From Nocardioidaceae bacterium (GTDB lineage Bacteria > Actinomycetota > Actinomycetes > Propionibacteriales > Nocardioidaceae), in contig JACCUS010000325.1 in NCBI GenBank assembly GCA_013811715.1, positions 1 to 14,062 of the forward strand: a stretch of DNA of 14,062 nucleotides, given 5' to 3'. The position numbers and the translations under genes are program-made. The notes beneath the pieces were generated by a model that saw only the letters and a program-made list of their open reading frames with translations, did no database searches and had not been told where the DNA came from. Shown in pieces: positions 1-5,778 of the stretch (position 1 is the stretch's first letter; every line of letters begins with the position of its first letter).

Positions 1-445
1 CGTGATCCGCTCCACCCAGACCTCGGCGCGACGGTTCTCCCAGCTGCGAGTCCACTCCAGGTGCTGGTGGCAACGGTCGAGCATCGCTTGCTTACGTGCC
101 GACCAGTCGGGGCGGTCGCCGTACCCATCGAACAAGGCGCCCAGCGCGCCCCGTACGATCGCGATGGTGCGTTCGGACGATCCACTCGCACCAGGCCAGG
201 TCGGTGACCGGGTCACCGACGTGCGTCCACTCCCAGTCGGCGAGGAGAACCGCGGTCGTTCCTTCGGCATCGAACAGCGGTCCTGACCGTGCGCTCCCGG
301 TGACAGCTCCGTCGTCAGCCTTCCGGGCTCGCTGGCGAGCAGGCGCGGAACGGGTAACAGTCCGACAAGCGTGCGAAGTGCTGTCTCCTCGCGCTGCTGG
401 CGTTCACGCGCATCGGCGCCGGTGCGGTAGGGCGGCCAAGCGTCG
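1..445 (-). pseudogene. Decayed aminoglycoside phosphotransferase (APH)-family gene, cut by the window edge
   Basis: Three stretches of an APH-type kinase can be read on the minus strand. At about 438-325 an N-lobe piece reads RTGADARERQQREETALRTL followed by a VPRLLA segment. At about 290-165 the C-lobe signature LLADWEWTHVGDPVTDLAWC appears. From about 160 to 1 the C-terminal helices read VRGALGALFDGYGDRPDW. The first and third pieces share one frame and the middle one is in another, so the gene has suffered two compensating frameshifts; the outer frame stays open throughout. The roughly 70-100 residues normally found between the VPRLLA segment and the catalytic His-Gly-Asp loop are missing; only an AHGQD-like remnant is left near 290-300. 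No start codon is available: an in-frame TAG lies at 454-456 and no ATG or GTG follows before the homologous region. I infer a non-functional kinase remnant. Its original substrate cannot be told, since many members are not resistance enzymes. A pair of sequencing errors could explain the frameshifts but not the deletion. Confidence 0.75.
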
Positions 446-454
446 CGTGGCCGC

Positions 455-460
455 TAGGGT
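455..460 (+). promoter_or_regulatory. Possible -10 element (TAGGGT) of the ferritin gene
   Basis: TAGGGT fits the actinobacterial -10 consensus TANNNT and lies about 88 bases before the ferritin start. No good -35 is visible 16-18 bases upstream. The transcript would carry a leader containing a hairpin with arms 477-485 and 493-501 (9 pairs including two G-U, 7-base loop). I see no IdeR-type iron box (TTAGGnTAGnCTnAnnTAA), so iron control of the usual kind is not evident. Confidence 0.3.
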
Positions 461-547
461 GACGGGAGGCACCCTCGGCTGCTGGTGCGGAGCCAGCGGC
501 TGATGGATCGTCGTACGCCGGAAACCGACAGCGCAGGAGGCACCGCC

Positions 548-1078
548 ATGGCGGCGAAGAAGTTCGTCGAGCAGCTCAACAACCAGATCGGCAACGAGTT
601 CGCGGCGCATCAGCAGTACGTGGCATGCGCCACCTACTACGACACGCTCACGATGCCGCGGCTCGCGGCCTTCTTCTACCGGCAGGCGCTGGAGGAGCGT
701 GACCACGCGATGATGATGGTCCAGTACCTCCTCGACGCCGACGCCTCGGTCGAGATCCCGGGCGTGGCGGCCCCCACCAGCAAGTTCAAGGACGTCGTCG
801 CCCCGGTCACCCTCGCCCTCGAGCAGGAGAAGAGGGTCACCGACCAGGTCAACGGCCTCACGGCGCTGGCGCGGTCGCAGAACGACTTCGCGTCCGACCA
901 GTTCATGCAGTGGTTCATCAAGGAGCAGGTCGAGGAGGTGGCCACCATCTCCGCCCTGGTCACCGTCGTCACCCGGGCCAAGCACGACATCGAGGCGATC
1001 GAGGAGTACGTCGCACGCGAGCTCAGCCCCGCGGCTTCTGACTCGACAGCGCCGCCCGTGGCGGGCGCGGCCGACTGA
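548..1078 (+). CDS. Non-haem ferritin (iron-storage protein, BfrB/FtnA type)
   Basis: This is a 176-residue ferritin, expected to assemble into a 24-subunit cytoplasmic shell that oxidises Fe(II) and stores it as a ferric mineral. The ferroxidase residues match E. coli FtnA almost position for position: Glu17 (in NEFAAHQQY), Glu50 and His53 (in EERDH), Glu93 in the third helix, and Gln126/Glu129 in QWFIKEQVEE. There is no methionine placed as the haem ligand of bacterioferritins, so a haem-free ferritin is the better call. The length fits the family; the last 16 or so residues are an Ala/Pro/Ser-rich tail. The ATG at 548 is chosen because AGGAGG at 535-540 sits 7 bases upstream and the family's N-terminal MAxKKFVEQLNNQI-like helix starts there. 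An in-frame ATG at 485 would add 21 unrelated residues. The gene appears to be a single transcription unit. Confidence 0.95.
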   Translation: MAAKKFVEQLNNQIGNEFAAHQQYVACATYYDTLTMPRLAAFFYRQALEERDHAMMMVQYLLDADASVEIPGVAAPTSKFKDVVAPVTLALEQEKRVTDQVNGLTALARSQNDFASDQFMQWFIKEQVEEVATISALVTVVTRAKHDIEAIEEYVARELSPAASDSTAPPVAGAAD

Positions 1079-1126
1079 TCGCGTCACAACGCTCCGGATG
1101 TGGCGCAGCCCCGGCTACGTGCGGGT

Positions 1127-1194
1127 CGTCGGATCGCGCCGGCTGAGGCCATGCGGGCCTTGAATGCCCGAAAGTCCGGCCCAGAGATCCGACG
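1127..1194 (+). promoter_or_regulatory. Nested inverted repeat (long hairpin) between ferritin and the oxidase gene
   Basis: Outer arms CGTCGGATC (1127-1135) and GATCCGACG (1186-1194) are perfect 9-bp complements. Inside them GCCGG (1138-1142) pairs with CCGGC (1176-1180), and CGGGC (1154-1158) pairs with GCCCG (1166-1170) across a 7-base loop. The element ends 16 bases before the oxidase start codon and begins 48 bases after the ferritin stop. It could be a structured leader of the oxidase mRNA or a U-tract-free terminator for ferritin. GC-rich DNA folds easily, so function is unproven. Confidence 0.35.
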
Positions 1195-1210
1195 CTGGCA
1201 GACTGGTGGC

Positions 1211-2152
1211 ATGCGGGTGTTGGTCGTCGGCGCGGGGGTGACAGGGCTGACCGTCGGCGTCCGACTGGCCGAGGAGGGCCACGACGTCCACTCGCTCGCC
1301 CGCGAACTGCCGCTGGAGACCACCTCGTCGGTGGCCGCGGCGTTGTGGTACCCATACCTGATTCAGCCACGCGACAAGGCACTGTCATGGTCGAGCCGCA
1401 GCCTGGAGATCTTCACCGAGATGGCGAGGAGCGAGCCGGACTCGGGAGTCGTGCTGCGCGAGGGCGTCGAGCTGTTGAAGGCTCAGGCACCGGACCCGTG
1501 GTGGGCTACGGCGGTGCCCGGCATGCGCCGGCTCGACCACCTCCCTGCCCCTTACCGCGACGGCTGGCGCTTCGTCGCGCCGGTCATCGACATGCCCAAG
1601 TACCTGTGCTGGCTGCAGGAGCGGCTGACGGCGGCCGATGGGACAATCACCCGGATGGCGCTGTCGCAGCTGCCCGACCAGGCCGACCTGGTGGTCAACT
1701 GCAGCGGGCTCGGTGCGCGCCGGCTGGCCGGCGACACCAGCCTGGTGCCGGTGCGAGGGCAGGTGGTGCGGGTCGCGCAGGTGGGCGTCGAACGCTGGCT
1801 GCTGGCCGTCGAGGCGGGTGAAGGCGACGAAGCGGGTGTGACGTACGTCGTTCCGAGAGCCGACGACATCGTCGTCGGCGGAACGGACAACTACGGAGAG
1901 TGGGACCGGCGTCCCGACCCGCACGTCGCGGAGCAGATCCTGGCGCGGGCAACGGCCTTGGTGCCGGAGCTGGCCGCAGGGACCGTGCTCGGGCACCGGG
2001 CAGGGCTGCGCCCGGCCCGCCCCGAGGTCCGGCTGGAGGAGGAAGCGGCTACGGGAGGCGGCCGCCTCATCCACTGCTACGGCCACGGCGGAGCCGGCGT
2101 CACCGTGTCGTGGGGATGCGCCGAGGAGGTCTTGGAGCTCGTCGGCGGATGA
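1211..2152 (+). CDS. FAD-dependent oxidoreductase, D-amino-acid oxidase family
   Basis: A 313-residue flavoprotein of the DAO family, expected to oxidise D-amino acids to 2-oxo acids with release of ammonia and H2O2. Residues 3-27 form the FAD-binding Rossmann start with G7-A-G9-V-T-G12. The SSVAAALWYPY segment (about 39-49) fits the conserved region after the dinucleotide fold. Near the C-terminus GLRPARPEVRLE (265-276) carries the arginine that normally holds the substrate carboxylate, and HCYGHGGAGVTVSWG (288-302) is the DAO signature; Cys at the second position replaces the Asn of the mammalian enzyme. Length suits bacterial members. I start at ATG 1211 because the Rossmann strand begins at residue 3. 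The only ribosome-site candidate, GGTGG at 1205-1209, is too close to be convincing. An in-frame ATG at 1100 would add 37 non-homologous residues. The substrate (neutral D-amino acid, D-Asp or glycine) cannot be fixed from sequence. Confidence 0.9.
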   Translation: MRVLVVGAGVTGLTVGVRLAEEGHDVHSLARELPLETTSSVAAALWYPYLIQPRDKALSWSSRSLEIFTEMARSEPDSGVVLREGVELLKAQAPDPWWATAVPGMRRLDHLPAPYRDGWRFVAPVIDMPKYLCWLQERLTAADGTITRMALSQLPDQADLVVNCSGLGARRLAGDTSLVPVRGQVVRVAQVGVERWLLAVEAGEGDEAGVTYVVPRADDIVVGGTDNYGEWDRRPDPHVAEQILARATALVPELAAGTVLGHRAGLRPARPEVRLEEEAATGGGRLIHCYGHGGAGVTVSWGCAEEVLELVGG

Positions 2153-2193
2153 GAACCCGGGGGGCGAGACGTCCTTCGGCGTACGCTGGACAC

Positions 2194-2210
2194 GCCCGCT
2201 CACTGCGGGC
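2194..2210 (+). repeat. Short hairpin between the oxidase and the Gly-rich membrane protein gene
   Basis: GCCCGC (2194-2199) and GCGGGC (2205-2210) form a 6-bp stem with a 5-base loop, followed by only two T. It sits 42 bases after the oxidase stop and 8 bases before the AAGGGGAG ribosome site of the next gene. It may be a weak terminator or a leader hairpin. Confidence 0.3.
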
Positions 2211-2232
2211 TTGGTCGAAGGGGAGTGCTGGC

Positions 2233-3066
2233 ATGGAGTGGTTGCTCATCGTACTGGTCGTGGTCGCGGTGATAGCGCTCGTCCGAACGAGTGGTGGCCG
2301 CCAGATCGGCGTGCGACGCCGACACCAGGCGACGGCTGAGGAGATGGCCTCGGTGAAGCGGGCGGCCGACGAGGACGTCACCCAGTTCGGCGAGCAGCTG
2401 CAGCGGCTCGATCTCGACTTGGCCGGCCGCGAGCTCGATGAGACGACGCGCGCGGACTACCAACGCGCCCTCGACGACTACGAGGCCGCTAAGGAGTCGG
2501 TGGCGGCAGTCTCGGAGCCCGACGAGATCCGCCATGTCACTGAGATCCTCGAGGACGGCCGCTATGCCGTCGCCTGTGTGCAGGCCCGGGTGGCCGGGGA
2601 GCCGCTCCCGGTCCGGCGCGCCCCGTGCTTCTTCAACCCACAGCACGGACCCTCGGCCCGAGACGTGTCGTGGACCCCGTCGGGAGGCACGGCTCGGGAG
2701 GTGCCCGCCTGCGAGCTCGACGCTCAACGCGTCGAGGCCGGCGGCGAACCGGACTCACGCAAGGTGATGGTCGGCTCTCGCCGGGTGCCCTACTGGCAAG
2801 CCGGGCCAGCATTCGCGCCGATGGCGAGCGGGTACTTCGCCGCATTCGGCATCATGAACCTGATGTTCATGGGCACGATGATGGGAGCGGTGATGTTCGG
2901 CGACGTCGATGGCAGCGGTGAAGGGGGCTCCGACGGAGGGGACGACGGCGGGGGAGATCACGATGCCGGCGGGGACTATGACGCCGGTGGCGGGTACGAC
3001 GGCGGAGGATACGACGGCGGAGGGTTCGACGGCGGGGGTGGCTTCGACGGCGGCGGTGGGTTCTGA
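2233..3066 (+). CDS. Membrane-anchored protein with CFFNPxHGP module and Gly/Asp/aromatic-rich tail, function unknown
   Basis: I recognise the general family, which occurs in actinobacteria, but no function. The 277-residue protein starts with a membrane segment (MEWLLIVLVVVAVIALV, residues 1-17) followed by a basic stretch. A charged, probably helical region spans about 30-105. A conserved-looking core follows with PCFFNPQHGPSARDVSW and a second Cys in VPACELD, then VMVGSRRVPYWQAGPAF. A second hydrophobic stretch rich in Met and Gly (about 197-222) comes next. Residues 223-277 are a low-complexity tail of repeated GGGYD/GGGFD units ending in Phe. The two cysteines could form a disulfide or metal site if the domain is outside the membrane. 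ATG 2233 has AAGGGGAG at 2218-2225, seven bases upstream. A small ORF with the same N-terminus and a similar tail follows 12 bases later, suggesting a two-gene unit. Confidence 0.8.
   Translation: MEWLLIVLVVVAVIALVRTSGGRQIGVRRRHQATAEEMASVKRAADEDVTQFGEQLQRLDLDLAGRELDETTRADYQRALDDYEAAKESVAAVSEPDEIRHVTEILEDGRYAVACVQARVAGEPLPVRRAPCFFNPQHGPSARDVSWTPSGGTAREVPACELDAQRVEAGGEPDSRKVMVGSRRVPYWQAGPAFAPMASGYFAAFGIMNLMFMGTMMGAVMFGDVDGSGEGGSDGGDDGGGDHDAGGDYDAGGGYDGGGYDGGGFDGGGGFDGGGGF
2950..3063 (+). repeat. Degenerate 12-15-bp repeats encoding GGGYD/GGGFD
   Basis: The 3' end of the membrane-protein gene is made of near-identical units of the form GGCGG(A/G)GGxTACGAC or TTCGAC, translated as GGGYD, GGGYD, GGGFD, GGGGFD, GGGGF. 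The number of units probably varies between strains through slippage. The unit stays in frame up to the stop codon. Confidence 0.7.
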
Positions 3067-3078
3067 GGGGAGGCAGCC

Positions 3079-3225
3079 GTGGAGTGGCTGATCCTGGCCG
3101 CCGTGGCGGTGGCGCGGCACTGCTCGGCAGGAGGTTGTGGGACCGCAAGGAGTCCCGACCGAGGCCACTCCGGCTTCGGCGGCCATGACGGTGGTGGGAG
3201 CGGCGACGGCGGGGGTGGCAACTGA
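3079..3225 (+). CDS. Small protein (48 aa), probable shrunken relative of the upstream membrane protein
   Basis: GTG at 3079 has a strong ribosome site, GGGGAGG at 3067-3073, and lies 12 bases after the previous stop. The product starts VEWLILAAVAVA, very close to MEWLLIVLVVVA of the upstream protein, and ends GGHDGGGSGDGGGGN, resembling that protein's tail. The whole cytoplasmic/core region is absent. In the middle, the +2 frame (from 3114) reads AALLGRRLWDRKESRP, a more natural end to a membrane helix (hydrophobic then basic) than the RHCSAGGCGTARSP of the open frame, so two small indels may have scrambled it. It may be a genuine tail-like small protein or a decaying copy. It ends 8 bases before the converging nucS stop. 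Confidence 0.5.
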   Translation: MEWLILAAVAVARHCSAGGCGTARSPDRGHSGFGGHDGGGSGDGGGGN

Positions 3226-3233
3226 CAGGCGCC

Positions 3234-3908
3234 TCAGAACAGCCGCGCCGCCGGGTCGTCGAGACCGCGCAGCGCGTCGTAGTCGACGGTCACGCAGTCG
3301 ATGCCGCGGTCGGCCGCTAGTGTCTTGGCCTGAGCCTTGATCTGCTGAGCGGCGAAGATGCCCCGCACCGGAGTGAGCAGCGGGTCGCGGTTGAGCAGGT
3401 CGAGGTAGCGCGTCAGCTGCTCGACCCCGTCGATCTCACCGCGGCGCTTGACCTCCACCGCGACGGTTGCGCCAGCCGGGTCGCGGCACAGCAGGTCGAC
3501 CGGTCCTATGGCGGTGGGGAACTCCCGGCGTACGAGCATCAGGCCGTCGCCCAGGCTCGCCGGGTGCTCGGCCAGCAGCTCCTGAAGGTGCCTCTCGACG
3601 CCGTCCTTGCGCAGCCCCGGGTCGATCCCGAGGTCGTACGACGAGTCGCTGGTCACGTGCTCCATTGTGATGCGAAGGGTGTCTCCGGTCTTGGACTCCA
3701 CCACCCACTCGGTGCCCCCGTCACCATCGACGCCCTCCAGCAGTGTGCACGGCGGTGACATCCAGTTGAGCGGCTTGTAGGAGCCGCCGTCGGCATGCAC
3801 CAGGACCGAGCCGTCGGCCTTGACAATGAGCAGCCTGGTCGCCATCGGCAGGTGGGCGGTCAGCCGGCCGGCGTAGTCGACCTGGCAGCGAGCGATGACG
3901 AGACGCAC
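3234..3908 (-). CDS. nucS: Mismatch-specific endonuclease NucS/EndoMS
   Basis: A 224-residue NucS. In actinobacteria lacking MutS/MutL this enzyme performs the non-canonical mismatch repair, cutting both strands at mismatches such as G-T, with the beta clamp as partner. The N-terminal DNA-binding/dimer domain begins (V/M)RLVIARCQVDYAGRLTAHLP and contains GGSYKPLNWMSPP (41-53). The C-terminal RecB-like nuclease domain has Asp138 (GPVDLL) and Glu152-x-Lys154 (VAVEVKRR). The final residues AARLF fit the C-terminal clamp-binding peptide. Length is typical. The start is a GTG: on the minus strand TAGGGT (3922-3917) lies 8 bases before it, so the transcript may be leaderless or nearly so, although the G-run between them could also act as a ribosome site. 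It diverges from the 3-hydroxyacyl-CoA dehydrogenase gene, with a large inverted repeat between them. Confidence 0.95.
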   Translation of the reverse strand: MRLVIARCQVDYAGRLTAHLPMATRLLIVKADGSVLVHADGGSYKPLNWMSPPCTLLEGVDGDGGTEWVVESKTGDTLRITMEHVTSDSSYDLGIDPGLRKDGVERHLQELLAEHPASLGDGLMLVRREFPTAIGPVDLLCRDPAGATVAVEVKRRGEIDGVEQLTRYLDLLNRDPLLTPVRGIFAAQQIKAQAKTLAADRGIDCVTVDYDALRGLDDPAARLF

Positions 3909-3916
3909 AACCCCCC

Positions 3917-3922
3917 ACCCTA
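3917..3922 (-). promoter_or_regulatory. Probable nucS -10 element (TAGGGT), leaderless spacing
   Basis: On the minus strand TAGGGT ends 8 bases before the nucS GTG. This is the spacing expected when transcription starts at or next to the start codon, as in many actinobacterial genes. The left arm of the inverted repeat (3924-3940) fills the spacer just upstream, so a protein bound there would cover this promoter. Confidence 0.45.
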
Positions 3923-3923
3923 T

Positions 3924-3976
3924 CGACTTGTCAGAACGTCAGCGACCTATAGCCCGTCGACGTTTCTGACAAGTCG
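3924..3976. promoter_or_regulatory. 53-bp near-perfect inverted repeat in the nucS / dehydrogenase divergent promoter region
   Basis: The left arm CGACTTGTCAGAACGTC (3924-3940) is the reverse complement of the right arm GACGTTTCTGACAAGTCG (3959-3976) except for one extra T. The arms are separated by 18 bases that contain the palindrome CTATAG at the centre. Each arm carries TTGTCA reading inwards, like mirrored -35 hexamers flanking a shared TATAG, but the gap to TATAG is only 14-15 bases. I therefore favour a two-site operator for a dimeric regulator, possibly combined with overlapping divergent promoters. It lies 15 bases from the nucS start and 19 from the dehydrogenase start. Confidence 0.65.
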
Positions 3977-3995
3977 GCGTGGGAGACTCACGGGC

Positions 3996-5777
3996 ATGTC
4001 CCGAGAGTTCACCACGATCGGCGTCGTCGGCCTGGGCACGATGGGTGCCGGCATCGCGGAGGTCTTTGCCCGCAACGGCTTCGACGTCGTCGGAGTCGAG
4101 CAGAACGACGAGCAGATGGAGCGCGGACGCGCCCACGTCCAGCACTCGACCGACCGGGCGCGAAAGCGCGGCAAGCTCACCGACATCGAGCAGCAGGCGA
4201 TATTCGCCCGACTGACACTCACCACGGCTCTCGCCGACCTCAAGGACTGCGACCTCGTCGTCGAGGCGGTCGTGGAGCACCTCGACCTCAAGCGCACGAT
4301 CTTCCAGCAGCTCGACGAGGTCGTGCGACCCGACGCGGTGCTCGCCACCAACACGTCGTCGTTGTCGGTCACCGAACTCTCGGCCGCGACGTCGCGGCCC
4401 AACCGGGTGATCGGGATGCACTTCTTCAACCCTGCTCCGGTGCAGCAGTTCGTCGAGGTGATCCGGACGGTGGTAACCGAGCCGGAGGTGGTCGCCGACG
4501 TACAAGAGCTCGCCCGCAAGCTCGGCAAAAACCCGGTGGCGGCAGGCGACAAGGCCGGCTTCATCGCCAACGCCTTGCTGTTCGGCTACCTCAACCACGC
4601 GGTGTCGATGTACGACAGCCACTACGCGGCGCGTGAGGACATCGACGCCGCGATGCGATTGGGCTGCGGCTACCCGATGGGCCCGCTGGCGCTGCTGGAC
4701 CTGATCGGCCTCGACACGGCGTACGAGATCCTCGACACGATGTACCGCCAAGGCCGCAACCGGCTGCACGCGCCCGCGCCGATCCTCAAGCAGATGGTCA
4801 CTGCCGGGCTGCTCGGGCGCAAGACCGGCCGCGGCTTCTACACGTACGAGGCCGCCGACAGCCCGGTCGCGGTGACCGACGCGGAGTCGCCCGGCGACGA
4901 GAGCGCGCCACAGTTCAGGCGCCGGATCAGCCGGCTCGGCGTGGTCGGCTCGGGGACGATGGCGACCGGCATCGTCGAGGTCTTCGCCAGGGCGGGGTAC
5001 GACGTCACATACGTCGCCCGAAGCCGGCAGAAGGCCGACGGTCTTCGGGCCGACGTGGTCCGCAGCCTCGAGAAGGCGGTGCAGCGCGGCAAGCTGGCCG
5101 AGGGCGACCGGGACGCGGCGCTCGCGCACGTGAGCGGCTCCACCGACCTGGAGGACCTCGCCCAGACGGACCTCGTCGTCGAGGCGATCACCGAGGATCT
5201 CGCTGTCAAGAAGGCCTTGTTCGAAAACCTGGACGAGATCTGCCGAGACGGCGCCATCCTGGCCACCACGACCTCGTCGTTGCCGGTCATCGAGGTCGCC
5301 TCCGTGACCAACCGTCCTCGCGACGTGATCGGCATGCACTTCTTCAATCCTGCCCAAGCGATGAAGCTGGTCGAGGTGGTCTCGACGGTGGCCACCGACG
5401 CCGACGTCGCCGAGACGGTCCGGGCGCTGTGCGCGGCGGTCGACAGACACCCCGTGTCGTGCGGTGACAGGGCAGGCTTCATCGTGAACGCGTTGTTGTT
5501 CCCCTACCTCAACGACGCGGTCCGGATGCTCGAGGCCCACTACGCCACCGCCGACGACATCGACACGGCGATGAAACAGGGCTGCGCCTTACCGATGGGC
5601 CCGTTCGAGCTCCTCGACGTCGTCGGCAACGACGTGTCCCTGGCGATCGAGCGCACCCTGTTCTTGGAGTTCCGGGAGCCGGGCTTCGCCCCCGCGCCGC
5701 TGCTCGAGCACCTGGTGACGGCCGGCTACCTCGGCCGGAAGACCGGCCGCGGCTTCCGCGACTACTCCCACGCCTGA
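3996..5777 (+). CDS. 3-hydroxyacyl-CoA (3-hydroxybutyryl-CoA) dehydrogenase, tandemly duplicated two-domain form
   Basis: A 593-residue protein made of two complete copies of the 3-hydroxyacyl-CoA dehydrogenase unit (about 1-300 and 310-593), each with an NAD-binding and a C-terminal helical domain. It interconverts 3-hydroxyacyl-CoA and 3-oxoacyl-CoA in the cytoplasm. Copy 1 has G12-L-G-T-M-G17 and Glu35 at the end of strand 2 for the NAD ribose, NTSS (119-122), the His142/Glu154 pair and Asn192. Copy 2 keeps His448, Glu460 and Asn498, but the glycine motif reads GSGTMA (318-323), Glu35 is replaced by Ala341 followed by Arg342, and NTSS has become TTSS. Copy 2 may therefore use NADP or have a modified role. 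There is no enoyl-CoA hydratase domain, so this is not a classical multifunctional FadB. ATG 3996 follows GGGAG at about 3981-3985 and begins the family's first strand. The hydrolase downstream starts one base after its stop, so the two are probably co-translated. Confidence 0.93.
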   Translation: MSREFTTIGVVGLGTMGAGIAEVFARNGFDVVGVEQNDEQMERGRAHVQHSTDRARKRGKLTDIEQQAIFARLTLTTALADLKDCDLVVEAVVEHLDLKRTIFQQLDEVVRPDAVLATNTSSLSVTELSAATSRPNRVIGMHFFNPAPVQQFVEVIRTVVTEPEVVADVQELARKLGKNPVAAGDKAGFIANALLFGYLNHAVSMYDSHYAAREDIDAAMRLGCGYPMGPLALLDLIGLDTAYEILDTMYRQGRNRLHAPAPILKQMVTAGLLGRKTGRGFYTYEAADSPVAVTDAESPGDESAPQFRRRISRLGVVGSGTMATGIVEVFARAGYDVTYVARSRQKADGLRADVVRSLEKAVQRGKLAEGDRDAALAHVSGSTDLEDLAQTDLVVEAITEDLAVKKALFENLDEICRDGAILATTTSSLPVIEVASVTNRPRDVIGMHFFNPAQAMKLVEVVSTVATDADVAETVRALCAAVDRHPVSCGDRAGFIVNALLFPYLNDAVRMLEAHYATADDIDTAMKQGCALPMGPFELLDVVGNDVSLAIERTLFLEFREPGFAPAPLLEHLVTAGYLGRKTGRGFRDYSHA

Positions 5778-5778
5778 C

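Noticed and set aside
404..1087. Minus-strand open frame opposite ferritin
   Set aside because: The ferritin has all its iron-site residues and a strong ribosome site. The antisense product is repetitive and unlike any family; only its last part coincides with the APH remnant.
3958..3961. The nucS/dehydrogenase inverted repeat as a bidirectional terminator
   Set aside because: It lies between two gene starts, not two gene ends, so termination is an unlikely role.
3939..5540. Open frame of 533 codons on the minus strand opposite the double dehydrogenase
   Set aside because: It mirrors the codon pattern of a certain gene in GC-rich DNA, is low-complexity (Val/Arg/Asp/His-rich) and has no recognisable motif.
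3996..5777. Multifunctional FadB (hydratase plus dehydrogenase)
   Set aside because: Both halves carry dehydrogenase motifs and there is no crotonase fold; the length comes from duplication.
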